Source: an uncultured Pelagibacteraceae bacterium
GTDB lineage: Bacteria > Pseudomonadota > Alphaproteobacteria > Pelagibacterales > Pelagibacteraceae
Direction: 5' to 3'
Assembly: GCA_902545405.1 (NCBI GenBank)
Contig: CACCFT010000008.1
Coordinates: 1 to 45,258, forward strand
DNA: 45,258 bases
Shown: piece after piece, positions 15,554 to 23,434 of the stretch
How positions within the stretch are numbered: the first letter of the stretch is position 1
Layout: every line of letters starts with the position of its first letter
Made by a program: the position numbers and the translations under genes
Notes under the pieces: generated by a model
Seen by the model: only the letters and a program-made list of their open reading frames with translations
Database searches by the model: none
Told to the model about the DNA's origin: nothing

Positions 15554-16969
15554 TTAATTATTTTGAATATCTTTAAATTTGGTAAACATTGCCTCAAATT
15601 CAAGCATTACATTTCCAGTTGGTCCATGCCTTTGTTTTTGAATAATTAATTCCGCTAAATGCGAAACCTCATTCATTTTTGCTTGCCACTCAGCATGTTC
15701 TACTGTTGCTGGTCTTGGCTCTTTTCCTTGTAAATAATATGCTTCCCTGTAAACAAACATTACTACATCAGCATCTTGTTCGATTGAACCAGATTCTCTC
15801 AAGTCTGATAATTGAGGTTTTTTATCGTCTCTTTGCTCTACAGCTCTTGATAATTGAGAAAGAGCCAAAACTGGAACGGCTAATTCTTTAGCTAAAGCTT
15901 TTAATCCTTGTGTGATTTCAGATATTTCCTGAACTCTACCATTATTAGAATTGGAGGCTCTCATCAACTGAATATAATCAATAACGACCATGTCAAGACC
16001 ATATAATCTTTTGATTCTTCTTGCTCGATTACTGAGTGCAGCTATTGTTATTGCAGGTGTTTCGTCAATATATAAGGGGAGCTCAGATATATCTTTTGAT
16101 GTTTCTATGAATTTATCAAATTGTTCCTCAGAAATTTTACCCCTTCTTATATCGTTTGATTTAATTCTTGACTGTTCAGCTAAGATTCTAGTTGAAAGTT
16201 GTTCTGATGACATTTCAAGTGAAAAAAAAGCAACAGAACTTTTTTCACCCTTTTCTTGAATTTTTTTTGCAGCATTAAATGCTATATTAGTTGCTAATGC
16301 AGTTTTTCCCATCGAGGGTCTTCCTGCAATTATAACAAGATCAGATTTATGTAATCCTCCTAGCCTGTCGTCTAAATCTCTAAGCCCCGTAGGCACTCCA
16401 ACTATACCCTCTTCATTTTTATATGCATTTGAGGCCATTTCTATAGTTTGTCTCATTGCCTCGTCAAATTTAATCAATGATGAGCTAAAAGATCCCTTCT
16501 CTGCTAAATCAAATAGAGATTTTTCATAATTTTCAATAATTTTTTGACCATCAATATCTAAATCATTTAATTTTGCTTGATCAATTACATCTCCAGAAAT
16601 TTTTATTAGTTCTCTTTTTACAAACAAATCAAAAATTAATTTAGAATATTCTATTGCTTGTCTTGATGAGGTAGAGAATTTAGTAATCTTAACTAAATAT
16701 TCTGGAATATTTAAATCATCTTTTTCTTTTTCAAAATAATTTTTTAAAGTTATAGGGTTAGCTAATAAACCACTATAAATTAATTTTTCTAACGCTTCAA
16801 AAATTTTTTTATGAACAGGATCGTAAAAATTTCTGCTTGAAATTATAATACTAATATCATCAAATATTTCATTAGCCAACAAAACAGAACCTATAACTGA
16901 TTGCTCAGCTTCTATATTATTTGGTAATTCTTCTAATTTACTTTTTACGATGTTTATAGATTGAGACAC
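15554..16969 (-). CDS. dnaB: Replicative DNA helicase DnaB
   Basis: The hexameric helicase that unwinds DNA ahead of the replisome. The N-terminal domain starts at LPNNIEAEQSVIGSVL, followed by the RecA-like motor with Walker A AGRPSMGKTALA, Walker B MVVIDYIQLM, and the C-terminal arginine region SQLSRAVEQRDDKKPQLSDL. The best start is the GTG at 16967-16969 (MSQSINIVKSKLEE), giving 471 residues. A TTG 33 bases upstream would add a hydrophobic stretch (LFVIYYLLLV) that no DnaB has. No intein is present. It lies 66 bases downstream of rplI, a common bacterial order. That spacer is AT-rich with no clear hairpin. Confidence 0.95.
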   Translation of the reverse strand: MSQSINIVKSKLEELPNNIEAEQSVIGSVLLANEIFDDISIIISSRNFYDPVHKKIFEALEKLIYSGLLANPITLKNYFEKEKDDLNIPEYLVKITKFSTSSRQAIEYSKLIFDLFVKRELIKISGDVIDQAKLNDLDIDGQKIIENYEKSLFDLAEKGSFSSSLIKFDEAMRQTIEMASNAYKNEEGIVGVPTGLRDLDDRLGGLHKSDLVIIAGRPSMGKTALATNIAFNAAKKIQEKGEKSSVAFFSLEMSSEQLSTRILAEQSRIKSNDIRRGKISEEQFDKFIETSKDISELPLYIDETPAITIAALSNRARRIKRLYGLDMVVIDYIQLMRASNSNNGRVQEISEITQGLKALAKELAVPVLALSQLSRAVEQRDDKKPQLSDLRESGSIEQDADVVMFVYREAYYLQGKEPRPATVEHAEWQAKMNEVSHLAELIIQKQRHGPTGNVMLEFEAMFTKFKDIQNN

Positions 16970-17035
16970 AACTAATAATAAATAATATATTACAAATAAC
17001 AAAAAAAATCTTATACTGGGGAAAAAAATGTATAA

Positions 17036-17494
17036 TTATGAATTTTCTTCTTGCGATATTACTTTTATTTTAATCTCAGTTTGTATTTCTGAATGCAAAT
17101 TTAATATTACATTGTAAACACCCAATGATTTGATTTCTTTTGCTGGTTGTATCAAAGATGGGTTGATAGAAATACTTTCTTTCTCTTGAAGTAATTTTGA
17201 AATTTCGGTTGGTTTAACAGACCCATATAACTCTTTATTCTCGGTACTTAATTTCTTAATTTCAAATTCTTTGTTTTTTATTCTTTCACTGATTTCCTTA
17301 GCTTGATTTTTTTTATCTTGATCTTTTTTGCTTAACTCAGTTTTTAACTTTTCAACTTCTTTAACATTTTCTTTTGATGCAAAAAGTGCTTTTTTTTGTG
17401 CTATCAAATAATTTCTAGCAAAACCTCTTTTTACGTCAATAATTTCACCTATAGATCCAATCTTTCTTATATTTTCTAATAATATAACTTTCAT
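17036..17494 (-). CDS. rplI: 50S ribosomal protein bL9
   Basis: The large-subunit protein bL9, 152 residues, binds 23S rRNA near the L1 stalk through its N-terminal domain. That domain is clear: MKVILLENIRKIGSIGEIIDVKRGFARNYL-type sequence, with the conserved GxIGxxxxVxxGYARNxL pattern. A long charged connecting helix and a second domain (LYGSVKPTEISKLL) follow. Length is normal. It starts two bases after the rpsR stop. The rpsF-rpsR-rplI order is the standard operon. Confidence 0.97.
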   Translation of the reverse strand: MKVILLENIRKIGSIGEIIDVKRGFARNYLIAQKKALFASKENVKEVEKLKTELSKKDQDKKNQAKEISERIKNKEFEIKKLSTENKELYGSVKPTEISKLLQEKESISINPSLIQPAKEIKSLGVYNVILNLHSEIQTEIKIKVISQEENS

Positions 17495-17496
17495 AA

Positions 17497-17766
17497 TTAT
17501 ATTAAAGCTAGGTTTCTAGCTCTCTTGATTGACAGTGATAAGTCTCTCTGTTTTTTTTGACTTACAGATGTTATTCTAGAAGGAAGAATTTTTCCATTCT
17601 CTGAGATATATCTTTTTAATAATTTTATATTCTTGTAGTCTATTGCTGGAGCTCCTTTGCCTGATAAAGGACATTTTTTCTTAAATTTATATTTTTGATT
17701 TTGAAAAACACTTAACTTAGAGAAATTGTTTTGATTATTTTTTTTTTTTATATTTCTTTTTTTCAT
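17497..17766 (-). CDS. rpsR: 30S ribosomal protein bS18
   Basis: bS18 (89 residues) binds with bS6 to the 16S rRNA platform. The conserved core is [29 protein letters not shown], and the end is [19 protein letters not shown]. The first 30 residues are Lys/Asn-rich. A CPLSG segment with one cysteine remains of the zinc-type N-terminus ([10 protein letters not shown]), so this is the form lacking a full zinc site. It sits eight bases downstream of rpsF. Confidence 0.97.
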   Translation of the reverse strand: MKKRNIKKKNNQNNFSKLSVFQNQKYKFKKKCPLSGKGAPAIDYKNIKLLKRYISENGKILPSRITSVSQKKQRDLSLSIKRARNLALI

Positions 17767-17774
17767 AATAGGAT

Positions 17775-18116
17775 TTATTTTTCTAATATATCTTCTTTAT
17801 TTTTTTTAAAATAATCTGTCTCAAGATCTAATTTTTTTACTTTAACTGTTAAATATCTCAATAAATTTTTATCAATCTTCTCATTTTTCTCTAGTTCTTT
17901 AATTGTCTTACCATTTCCTTCTATTTTAAAATGAAGATAATTTCCTTTTTTGTTTTTCTTTATTAAATAAGAAAGCTGCATTATTCCCCAGCTTTCAAAT
18001 TTAACAATATTACCTTCATTACTCTCAATAATTTTCGTATATTTATCTTGAAGTTGTTTAATTTGGCTTGGAGAAGAGTCTTGTCTTGCTATTAATGTAT
18101 GTTCGTAATAGTTCAT
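17775..18116 (-). CDS. rpsF: 30S ribosomal protein bS6
   Basis: bS6 (113 residues) has the ferredoxin-like ribosomal fold and pairs with bS18. Recognisable parts are [19 protein letters not shown] at the N-terminus, the [21 protein letters not shown] strand pair, and the RYLTVKV strand. It is the first gene of the rpsF-rpsR-rplI operon and of a long minus-strand run that continues to 1464. A -10 box lies at 18144-18149, 27 bases before the ATG. In several bacteria S6:S18 autoregulates through the leader; the leader here is too short to show that structure. Confidence 0.97.
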   Translation of the reverse strand: MNYYEHTLIARQDSSPSQIKQLQDKYTKIIESNEGNIVKFESWGIMQLSYLIKKNKKGNYLHFKIEGNGKTIKELEKNEKIDKNLLRYLTVKVKKLDLETDYFKKNKEDILEK

Positions 18117-18143
18117 ATTTTCTAGAAAAAATGAGGATATACT

Positions 18144-18149
18144 ATTATA
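18144..18149 (-). promoter_or_regulatory. Likely -10 box of the rpsF-rpsR-rplI operon
   Basis: On the minus strand this is a perfect TATAAT, placed 27 bases before the rpsF start in the 80-base divergent spacer with fabD. No strong -35 is visible at 16-18 bases upstream. The predicted leader is about 20 bases. Confidence 0.5.
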
Positions 18150-18196
18150 AGTTTTTAATTACAATATAAAAATACGTAAAATTTATAAAGATTTCT

Positions 18197-19126
18197 ATGT
18201 TTTCAGTAATTTTTCCAGGCCAAGGATCTCAAATTATAGGAATGGCTAAAGAATTTTATAATAATTTTAATTATGTAAAAGAATTTTTTTTCTTAGCAGA
18301 TGAAATTTTGAAGAAAAATCTGAGTAAAATAATTTTAGAAGGCCCAAAAGCAGACCTAGATCTAACAGAAAATACTCAACCTGCAATATTTTTAGCTAGC
18401 TACTCAATATATAACGTAATAATGAACGAGACTAAATTTAAAATTAAAAATGCAAAATTTCATGCCGGTCATTCTCTGGGAGAATACTCAGCATTATGCT
18501 GCGCTGACTCAATAAATTTTGATCAAACTATCAAATTACTAAAATATAGAGGTCAAGCTATGCAAAACGCTGTACCTATTGGAGAGGGAGGTATGCTTGC
18601 AATTTTAGGAGTTGAAATAGACTCAATTAATAAACTCTTATTAGAGAATAAAGATAAATTTAGATGTTATATTGCAAATGATAATTCTGTCGGTCAGATT
18701 GTAGTTAGTGGTACAACAAACTCTTTAGATAAACTTGAAAAAGAGTTAAAAAAACAAAATATGAAACATGTTAAGCTTCAAGTAAGTGCTCCTTTTCATT
18801 GTCCTTTAATGAAAAAAGCAAGCCAAGAAATGAAGCAGAAATTAATTGATACAGAATTTAAAAATCCAACAATTGATATAATTTCAAATGTGACAGCCAT
18901 GCCAGAGAATAGCTCTGATAAAATTAAAAATCTTCTAATTGATCAAATAGAAAATCCAGTGAAATGGAGAGAAAGCATTAAAAACATGATTAAATTAGGT
19001 GTCAATAGTTTCATAGAAATTGGTCCTGGTAAAGTCTTGTCTGGATTAATAAAAAGAATTGATAGAAATGTAAAATTAAATCAGGTAAATAAATTAGAAG
19101 ATCTAAAGGTTCTGACAAATGATTAA
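18197..19126 (+). CDS. fabD: Malonyl-CoA:ACP transacylase
   Basis: FabD loads malonate from malonyl-CoA onto acyl carrier protein for fatty-acid elongation. The N-terminal FPGQGSQ and the nucleophile elbow GHSLGEYSAL (Ser93) are present, as are TENTQPAIFLAS, the His-containing VSAPFHCPLM, and the terminal IEIGPGKVLSGLI. At 309 residues it is full length. It is divergent from rpsF across 80 bases and overlaps fabG by eight bases; acpP and gmk follow, so this is a fatty-acid gene cluster. Confidence 0.96.
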   Translation: MFSVIFPGQGSQIIGMAKEFYNNFNYVKEFFFLADEILKKNLSKIILEGPKADLDLTENTQPAIFLASYSIYNVIMNETKFKIKNAKFHAGHSLGEYSALCCADSINFDQTIKLLKYRGQAMQNAVPIGEGGMLAILGVEIDSINKLLLENKDKFRCYIANDNSVGQIVVSGTTNSLDKLEKELKKQNMKHVKLQVSAPFHCPLMKKASQEMKQKLIDTEFKNPTIDIISNVTAMPENSSDKIKNLLIDQIENPVKWRESIKNMIKLGVNSFIEIGPGKVLSGLIKRIDRNVKLNQVNKLEDLKVLTND

Positions 19127-19856
19127 TTTAGAAAATTTAAATATTATTTTAACTGGCGCAACAGGTGGAATAGGCAGTGCAATATTAGATAAATTATACA
19201 ATTGTAATGCAAAAGTAATAGCAACAGGAACAAATGAAGAAAAGTTAGAAAATATAAAAAAAAAATTTGAAAGTGTAATTACTAAAAAATTTGATATTTC
19301 CAAACATGAGTCTATTGAAAATTTCATAAATGATTGTAACGATATATTTGAGAACAAAATTGATATCTTAATAAATAATGCAGGAATAAATAGAGATAAT
19401 TTAACTATTAGAATGAAGGACAGTGAATGGAATGATGTTCTAAATTTAAATCTGACATCAACATTTTTGTTAAGTAAAAATGTAATAAAAAAGATGTTAA
19501 AAAACAAAAAAGGCAAAATAATTAATATAACTTCAGTAGTAGGACATACTGGAAATATAGGCCAAGCTAATTACGCAGCATCAAAATCTGGTTTAATAGG
19601 AATGTCAAAAAGTTTAGCATTAGAATACGGAAAAAAAAATATCAAAATCAATTGTATTTCTCCTGGTTTTATAAAATCAGAGATGACAGATAAAATAAGC
19701 GAAAGTTTTAAACAGATATTAGAGAGCAAAATATCTCTCGATAGATTTGGCAATCCAGAAGATGTAGCAAACGCAGTAATTTTTCTAAGTTCTAATTTAT
19801 CTGACTATATTACAGGAGAAACTATCCATGTTAATGGTGGTATGTATTTTAGTTGA
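19119..19856 (+). CDS. fabG: 3-oxoacyl-ACP reductase
   Basis: FabG reduces beta-ketoacyl-ACP with NADPH. This short-chain dehydrogenase of 245 residues shows the cofactor loop TGATGGIGSAI (residues 12-22), NNAG (87-90), catalytic Ser139 (INITSVVG), and Tyr152/Lys156 (NYAASKSG). The C-terminus is typical (YITGETIHVNGGMYFS). It overlaps fabD by eight bases. A perfect TTGACA, the proposed acpP -35 box, spans its stop codon. Confidence 0.95.
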   Translation: MINLENLNIILTGATGGIGSAILDKLYNCNAKVIATGTNEEKLENIKKKFESVITKKFDISKHESIENFINDCNDIFENKIDILINNAGINRDNLTIRMKDSEWNDVLNLNLTSTFLLSKNVIKKMLKNKKGKIINITSVVGHTGNIGQANYAASKSGLIGMSKSLALEYGKKNIKINCISPGFIKSEMTDKISESFKQILESKISLDRFGNPEDVANAVIFLSSNLSDYITGETIHVNGGMYFS

Positions 19857-19880
19857 CAAAATAATATAAATATCTATTAA
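19853..19880 (+). promoter_or_regulatory. Probable acpP promoter overlapping the fabG stop
   Basis: A perfect -35 hexamer TTGACA (19853-19858) contains the fabG stop codon TGA. After a 16-base spacer comes TATTAA (19875-19880). Transcription would start about 15-18 bases before the acpP ATG, leaving a short leader with an AAGGA ribosome site at 19895-19899. A separate promoter fits the need for far more ACP than FabD or FabG. Confidence 0.6.
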
Positions 19881-19903
19881 GAATTTTAACTAATAAGGAA
19901 AAA

Positions 19904-20143
19904 ATGTCAGAAGATATTTCAAGTAAAGTAAAAAAAATTGTTGCAGACCACCTAGGAATAGATGAGGCTAAAGTCACAGAAGAGTCAAGTTTCATAGATG
20001 ATTTAGGTGCTGATAGTCTGGATACTGTTGAGTTAGTTATGGCTTTTGAGGAAGAATTTGGCTCTGAAATTTCAGATAGCGACGCAGAAAAAATTCTTAC
20101 TGTAGGTGATGCAGTAAAATTTATTGAAAATAAAGCTAACTAG
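19904..20143 (+). CDS. acpP: Acyl carrier protein
   Basis: This small acidic four-helix protein (79 residues) carries growing acyl chains on a 4'-phosphopantetheine arm. The attachment site is Ser38 in [18 protein letters not shown], an almost invariant sequence. It has AAGGA four bases before the ATG. It lies 47 bases after fabG with its own likely promoter, and 12 bases before gmk. Confidence 0.97.
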   Translation: MSEDISSKVKKIVADHLGIDEAKVTEESSFIDDLGADSLDTVELVMAFEEEFGSEISDSDAEKILTVGDAVKFIENKAN

Positions 20144-20155
20144 TTTTTTAAACAA

Positions 20156-20779
20156 ATGTCCAGCTTCAAAAAAGGTGGATTGTTTATTCTATCATCACCA
20201 TCTGGTGCTGGGAAAACAACTCTAGTAAAAAAAATTTCTAAACATAAAAGTTATTCAGTTTCTATTTCACACACCACACGACTTCCTAGACCAAATGAAA
20301 AAAATGGAAAAGATTATTATTTTATATCAAAAAACGCATTCAAAAAACTTATAAAAAAAAATGAATTTTTAGAACACGCTAAGGTTTTTGATAATTATTA
20401 TGGTTCATCAAAAAAACTTGTTACTAAAAAACTTAAGGAAGGAAAAAATGTAATATTTGATATTGATTGGCAAGGAACAAGACAAATTAGAAATAAAAAA
20501 CTAAAATATAAATTGCTAACAATATATATATTGCCACCATCAAAAAAAGAATTACTAAGAAGACTAAACAAAAGAGAAAAAAAAAATCTAAAGACTGTAA
20601 AGAAACGAATGAAGGAATTTAAAAAAGATTTATCGCGTTGGAAAGAGTATGATTTTGTTGTAATAAATGACAATCTAAAGTCATGCTATAAAAAAATTAT
20701 GAGTATAATCAAAAGTAATAAAAAAATTTCATTTGATCGCAATTTTATTAATAAACATGTAAAAAGATTAATGATTTAA
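20156..20779 (+). CDS. gmk: Guanylate kinase
   Basis: Gmk phosphorylates GMP to GDP. It has the P-loop SSPSGAGKTTLVKKI, the GMP-binding SISHTTRLPRPNEKNGKDY, and the lid region with IYILPPSKKELLRRL. At 207 residues it is normal, with a strongly basic composition even for this genome. It follows acpP by 12 bases. Its last 12 bases overlap the 3' end of rsmA on the opposite strand. Confidence 0.95.
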   Translation: MSSFKKGGLFILSSPSGAGKTTLVKKISKHKSYSVSISHTTRLPRPNEKNGKDYYFISKNAFKKLIKKNEFLEHAKVFDNYYGSSKKLVTKKLKEGKNVIFDIDWQGTRQIRNKKLKYKLLTIYILPPSKKELLRRLNKREKKNLKTVKKRMKEFKKDLSRWKEYDFVVINDNLKSCYKKIMSIIKSNKKISFDRNFINKHVKRLMI

Positions 20780-21559
20780 ATTTTCATAAACTTTACAAAT
20801 TTTTAAATAATCCTCTATTGAAATATTTTGTGGCCTTAAATCTAAATTTAATCTTAATTTTTCTGATATAGAATAAAAATTCTTAAATAGTTGTTTCATC
20901 GGTTTTTTGATTTTTTTTCTTCTTTGATTAAAAAAAATATTAGTAACATGTTCAAGATTTTTTATTTCTTTTATTTTTTCAAATTTTGATTTAGGCTTTA
21001 GAGTGATTAGTGTACTCCAAACTTTTGGAACGGGGTAAAAATATTTTGGGTCAATGTCATTTATTTTTGAAATATTCAATTTCCAAGAAGATACGATTGA
21101 TAATCTTCCATAATTTTTTGTATTTTCCGATGCTAAAATTCTATCTGCAACTTCTTTTTGAAAAACAAAAATAAATTTATCGAAAAATTTGTTTAAATTT
21201 TTCATTTTAATAAATGATACTAATATTTTAGTAGATATATTATATGGTAGGTTTCCGAAAACTTTTATAGGTCTTTCAAATTTAAAATCATTATAACAAT
21301 CAAGAATATCTTTATTTATAACCTCAACTTTTCTTCCAAATTTTTTTTTTAGTAATTGCGATAACTCTTTATCTTTTTCAACTACTAAAACTTTATCAGG
21401 TTCTTTTTCAATTAATTTTTTTGTTAGGTTCCCTGTTCCAGGGCCTATTTCTAAAACAGTATCTCCTTTTACTAGATTGCCACTATCAACTATATTAGAT
21501 AAAATATTTTCATCTTTTAGAAAGTTTTGTCCTAATTTTTTTTTTGGTTTAATTTTCAT
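20768..21559 (-). CDS. rsmA: 16S rRNA A1518/A1519 dimethyltransferase
   Basis: RsmA (KsgA) dimethylates two adjacent adenines near the 3' end of 16S rRNA during small-subunit maturation. Motifs: KKLGQNFLKD at the N-terminus, the SAM site EIGPGTGNLTKKL, VEKDKEL, and the catalytic FGNLPYNISTKIL. The C-terminal helical domain is rich in Arg/Lys (FFNQRRKKIKKPM). Length 263 is usual. Its ATG overlaps the pdxA stop by four bases (ATGA), and its end overlaps gmk by 12 bases. Confidence 0.95.
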   Translation of the reverse strand: MKIKPKKKLGQNFLKDENILSNIVDSGNLVKGDTVLEIGPGTGNLTKKLIEKEPDKVLVVEKDKELSQLLKKKFGRKVEVINKDILDCYNDFKFERPIKVFGNLPYNISTKILVSFIKMKNLNKFFDKFIFVFQKEVADRILASENTKNYGRLSIVSSWKLNISKINDIDPKYFYPVPKVWSTLITLKPKSKFEKIKEIKNLEHVTNIFFNQRRKKIKKPMKQLFKNFYSISEKLRLNLDLRPQNISIEDYLKICKVYENLNH

Positions 21560-22518
21560 CTAATTTTTTCAGCAAAATTCATTGCATAAAAAAAAGAAGA
21601 TGGGTCAGATTTGTTTTTTCCCAACATTTCAGTATTTGGTCCATGGTCGGGTGAAATTCTTATGAAAGGAAGGCCTAATGTAACATTTATTGCACTGAAA
21701 TTGTAAAGTGTCTTAATAGGTGTTAAAACTTGATCATGATACATACCCAAAACTATATCGTATTTATCTATATTTTTTTTTAAAAAAAAAGTATCTGCAG
21801 AAAATGGTCCATCTATATTTATACCTTTACTTTTAAGCTTTTTAATTGCTGGAATAATTATCTTATCTTCTTCGCTAAATTTATCTAAAGTTTCACAATG
21901 TGGATTTAAACCTAAAACAGCAAATAATGCCCTTTTTTTGAGTATTTTTTTATAAAAATTGTACAAGTTAATCACATTCATATATATTTTATTTTTTTTA
22001 ATTTCTTTTGCTACATTTTTGATTGGTATATGCGTTGTTAAAGGTGATACTGATATTTTACTATTATAAATCAGCATTGTTTCATGTGATGACTTTGTAT
22101 TTTTCGCTAGATATTCTGTTATACCTGAAAATTTCTTATTTAAAAAAGTTTTTTTAGATACAGGACCATTAATTAAAATTAAATTATTTTTTTCTTTTTT
22201 AATAATTTCTAAAGATTTTTGAAATGAATTTTCTATATAATTGTTCGATTTTTTTGAAATTTTATCAAATATTTTTTTGTGTTTAAAATTTATATTAATT
22301 ATATTTATTTTATTTTTTTTTGCTTCATCATAATTATTTATTTCATTAATTTTTAATTTATAATTTAAGTATTTTAGTTGTTTTTCTAATAGATTCTTAT
22401 TTCCGATTATTATTATTTTTCTGTTGAATTTTTTAATCTTTGAAAAGTATTTTCCAATGATTTCTGAAAATGTGCTGTAAGGTTCTCCAAGAACTATTAA
22501 TATATATTTAATATTCAT
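21556..22518 (-). CDS. pdxA: 4-hydroxythreonine-4-phosphate dehydrogenase, divergent
   Basis: PdxA oxidises 4-phosphohydroxy-threonine in pyridoxal-phosphate synthesis. Its place between surA and rsmA is the classical pdxA position, and the three metal-binding histidines are kept (TTHIPI, GLNPHCET, MYHDQV). LINGPVSKK and NVTLGLPFIRISPDHG also match. Two conserved features are altered. The N-terminal GDPAGIGPE-type motif is GEPYSTFSEI. The substrate-phosphate His in the FTGHTEF motif is Ile (FSGITEY). The enzyme may be weakened or have shifted substrate; the length (320) is normal. The 5' end overlaps surA by 11 bases. Confidence 0.85.
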   Translation of the reverse strand: MNIKYILIVLGEPYSTFSEIIGKYFSKIKKFNRKIIIIGNKNLLEKQLKYLNYKLKINEINNYDEAKKNKINIININFKHKKIFDKISKKSNNYIENSFQKSLEIIKKEKNNLILINGPVSKKTFLNKKFSGITEYLAKNTKSSHETMLIYNSKISVSPLTTHIPIKNVAKEIKKNKIYMNVINLYNFYKKILKKRALFAVLGLNPHCETLDKFSEEDKIIIPAIKKLKSKGINIDGPFSADTFFLKKNIDKYDIVLGMYHDQVLTPIKTLYNFSAINVTLGLPFIRISPDHGPNTEMLGKNKSDPSSFFYAMNFAEKIR

Positions 22519-23434
22519 TTATTATAGTGCTTTGTTTTAGTTTTTTGTAATACATTAAAGAAAATTGATTTAATTGATTATTTCTCTCATATTTTATTAA
22601 TTCATCCAATTCCTTCTCAATATTAATAATATTCTCAATTTCTTTTTTATTATTGATTTTTAAAATCAAATAACCATTGGGTGTTTTTATAGGTTTCGAA
22701 GTTCTGCCAATTTCAATTTTACTTAACAATTCAACTAAATCTTCAGATAAAAATGTATCTTTTACCCATCCTATTTGTCCACCTTTGTTTGAAGTGTCTG
22801 ATATGCTATACTTTACAGCGGCAGTTTTAAAATCATTTACTTTTATAAATTCTTTTATTATTTCATATTTATTATTAAAGGTCTCATCAACTGATATTTC
22901 AAATAACAGCTCAGAAAGATTGTATTGATAGCTTTTTTCATTAGTTTTTTTTTTGATTAGTTGTTCTTTAAGCTTTTTTTTATCGGTTTTTAAAAAAGAA
23001 TTATATTTTTTAAAAACTAATTCATTCCATAGTCCCTCATATTTCATTTTCTCAATAATTTCTTCATATTCAATATTATTATTGTTCAAAAGAATTTTTA
23101 ATTCTTCCTCATTATTAACACTTTTAAACTTCAATAAATTATTTTTAATTTCATCAATAAATCCAATATTTACTGTTTTTGTGAATAATCTGTCGATTTC
23201 TTTTTTTTTAATTATTTCTCTAATTATTGAGTTTTCAGATATTTTAATTAATTCATTTTCGCTGATTTTACCTAGATTAGGTCTAAGAAATACTAAATAA
23301 TTCATTTCATTTTTAACATCTATGTTAGTTATAATCTCTTCACCTACTTTAAATCTTATCTCTATTTGTGAATTAGCTTTTGAGTTGAAAATCAAAATTA
23401 TTATAAAAATAACAAAAATTTTAATCTTTTTCAT
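22508..23434 (-). CDS. surA: SurA-like periplasmic peptidyl-prolyl isomerase/chaperone
   Basis: SurA escorts outer-membrane proteins through the periplasm. Residues 1-22 are a signal peptide (KKIKIFVIFIIILIFNSKANS). The N-terminal chaperone part (about 25-165) begins with IEIRFKVGEEIITNIDVKNEM. One parvulin domain follows (about 168-262), with NLSELLFEI, KYSISDTSNKGGQIGWV and PIKTPNGYLILKI. E. coli SurA has two parvulin domains; one is usual in small alphaproteobacterial versions. It directly follows the lptD stop with no gap and overlaps pdxA. LptD is a known SurA-dependent protein, so the order is meaningful. Confidence 0.9.
   Translation of the reverse strand: MKKIKIFVIFIIILIFNSKANSQIEIRFKVGEEIITNIDVKNEMNYLVFLRPNLGKISENELIKISENSIIREIIKKKEIDRLFTKTVNIGFIDEIKNNLLKFKSVNNEEELKILLNNNNIEYEEIIEKMKYEGLWNELVFKKYNSFLKTDKKKLKEQLIKKKTNEKSYQYNLSELLFEISVDETFNNKYEIIKEFIKVNDFKTAAVKYSISDTSNKGGQIGWVKDTFLSEDLVELLSKIEIGRTSKPIKTPNGYLILKINNKKEIENIINIEKELDELIKYERNNQLNQFSLMYYKKLKQSTIINEY

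Noticed and set aside
16970..17002. A hydrophobic N-terminal extension of DnaB starting at TTG.
   Set aside because: No DnaB has such a segment; the GTG at 16969 gives a normal N-terminus.
16970..17035. A possible terminator in the rplI-dnaB spacer, with T-runs and CCCC.
   Set aside because: No inverted repeat capable of a stable stem is visible there.
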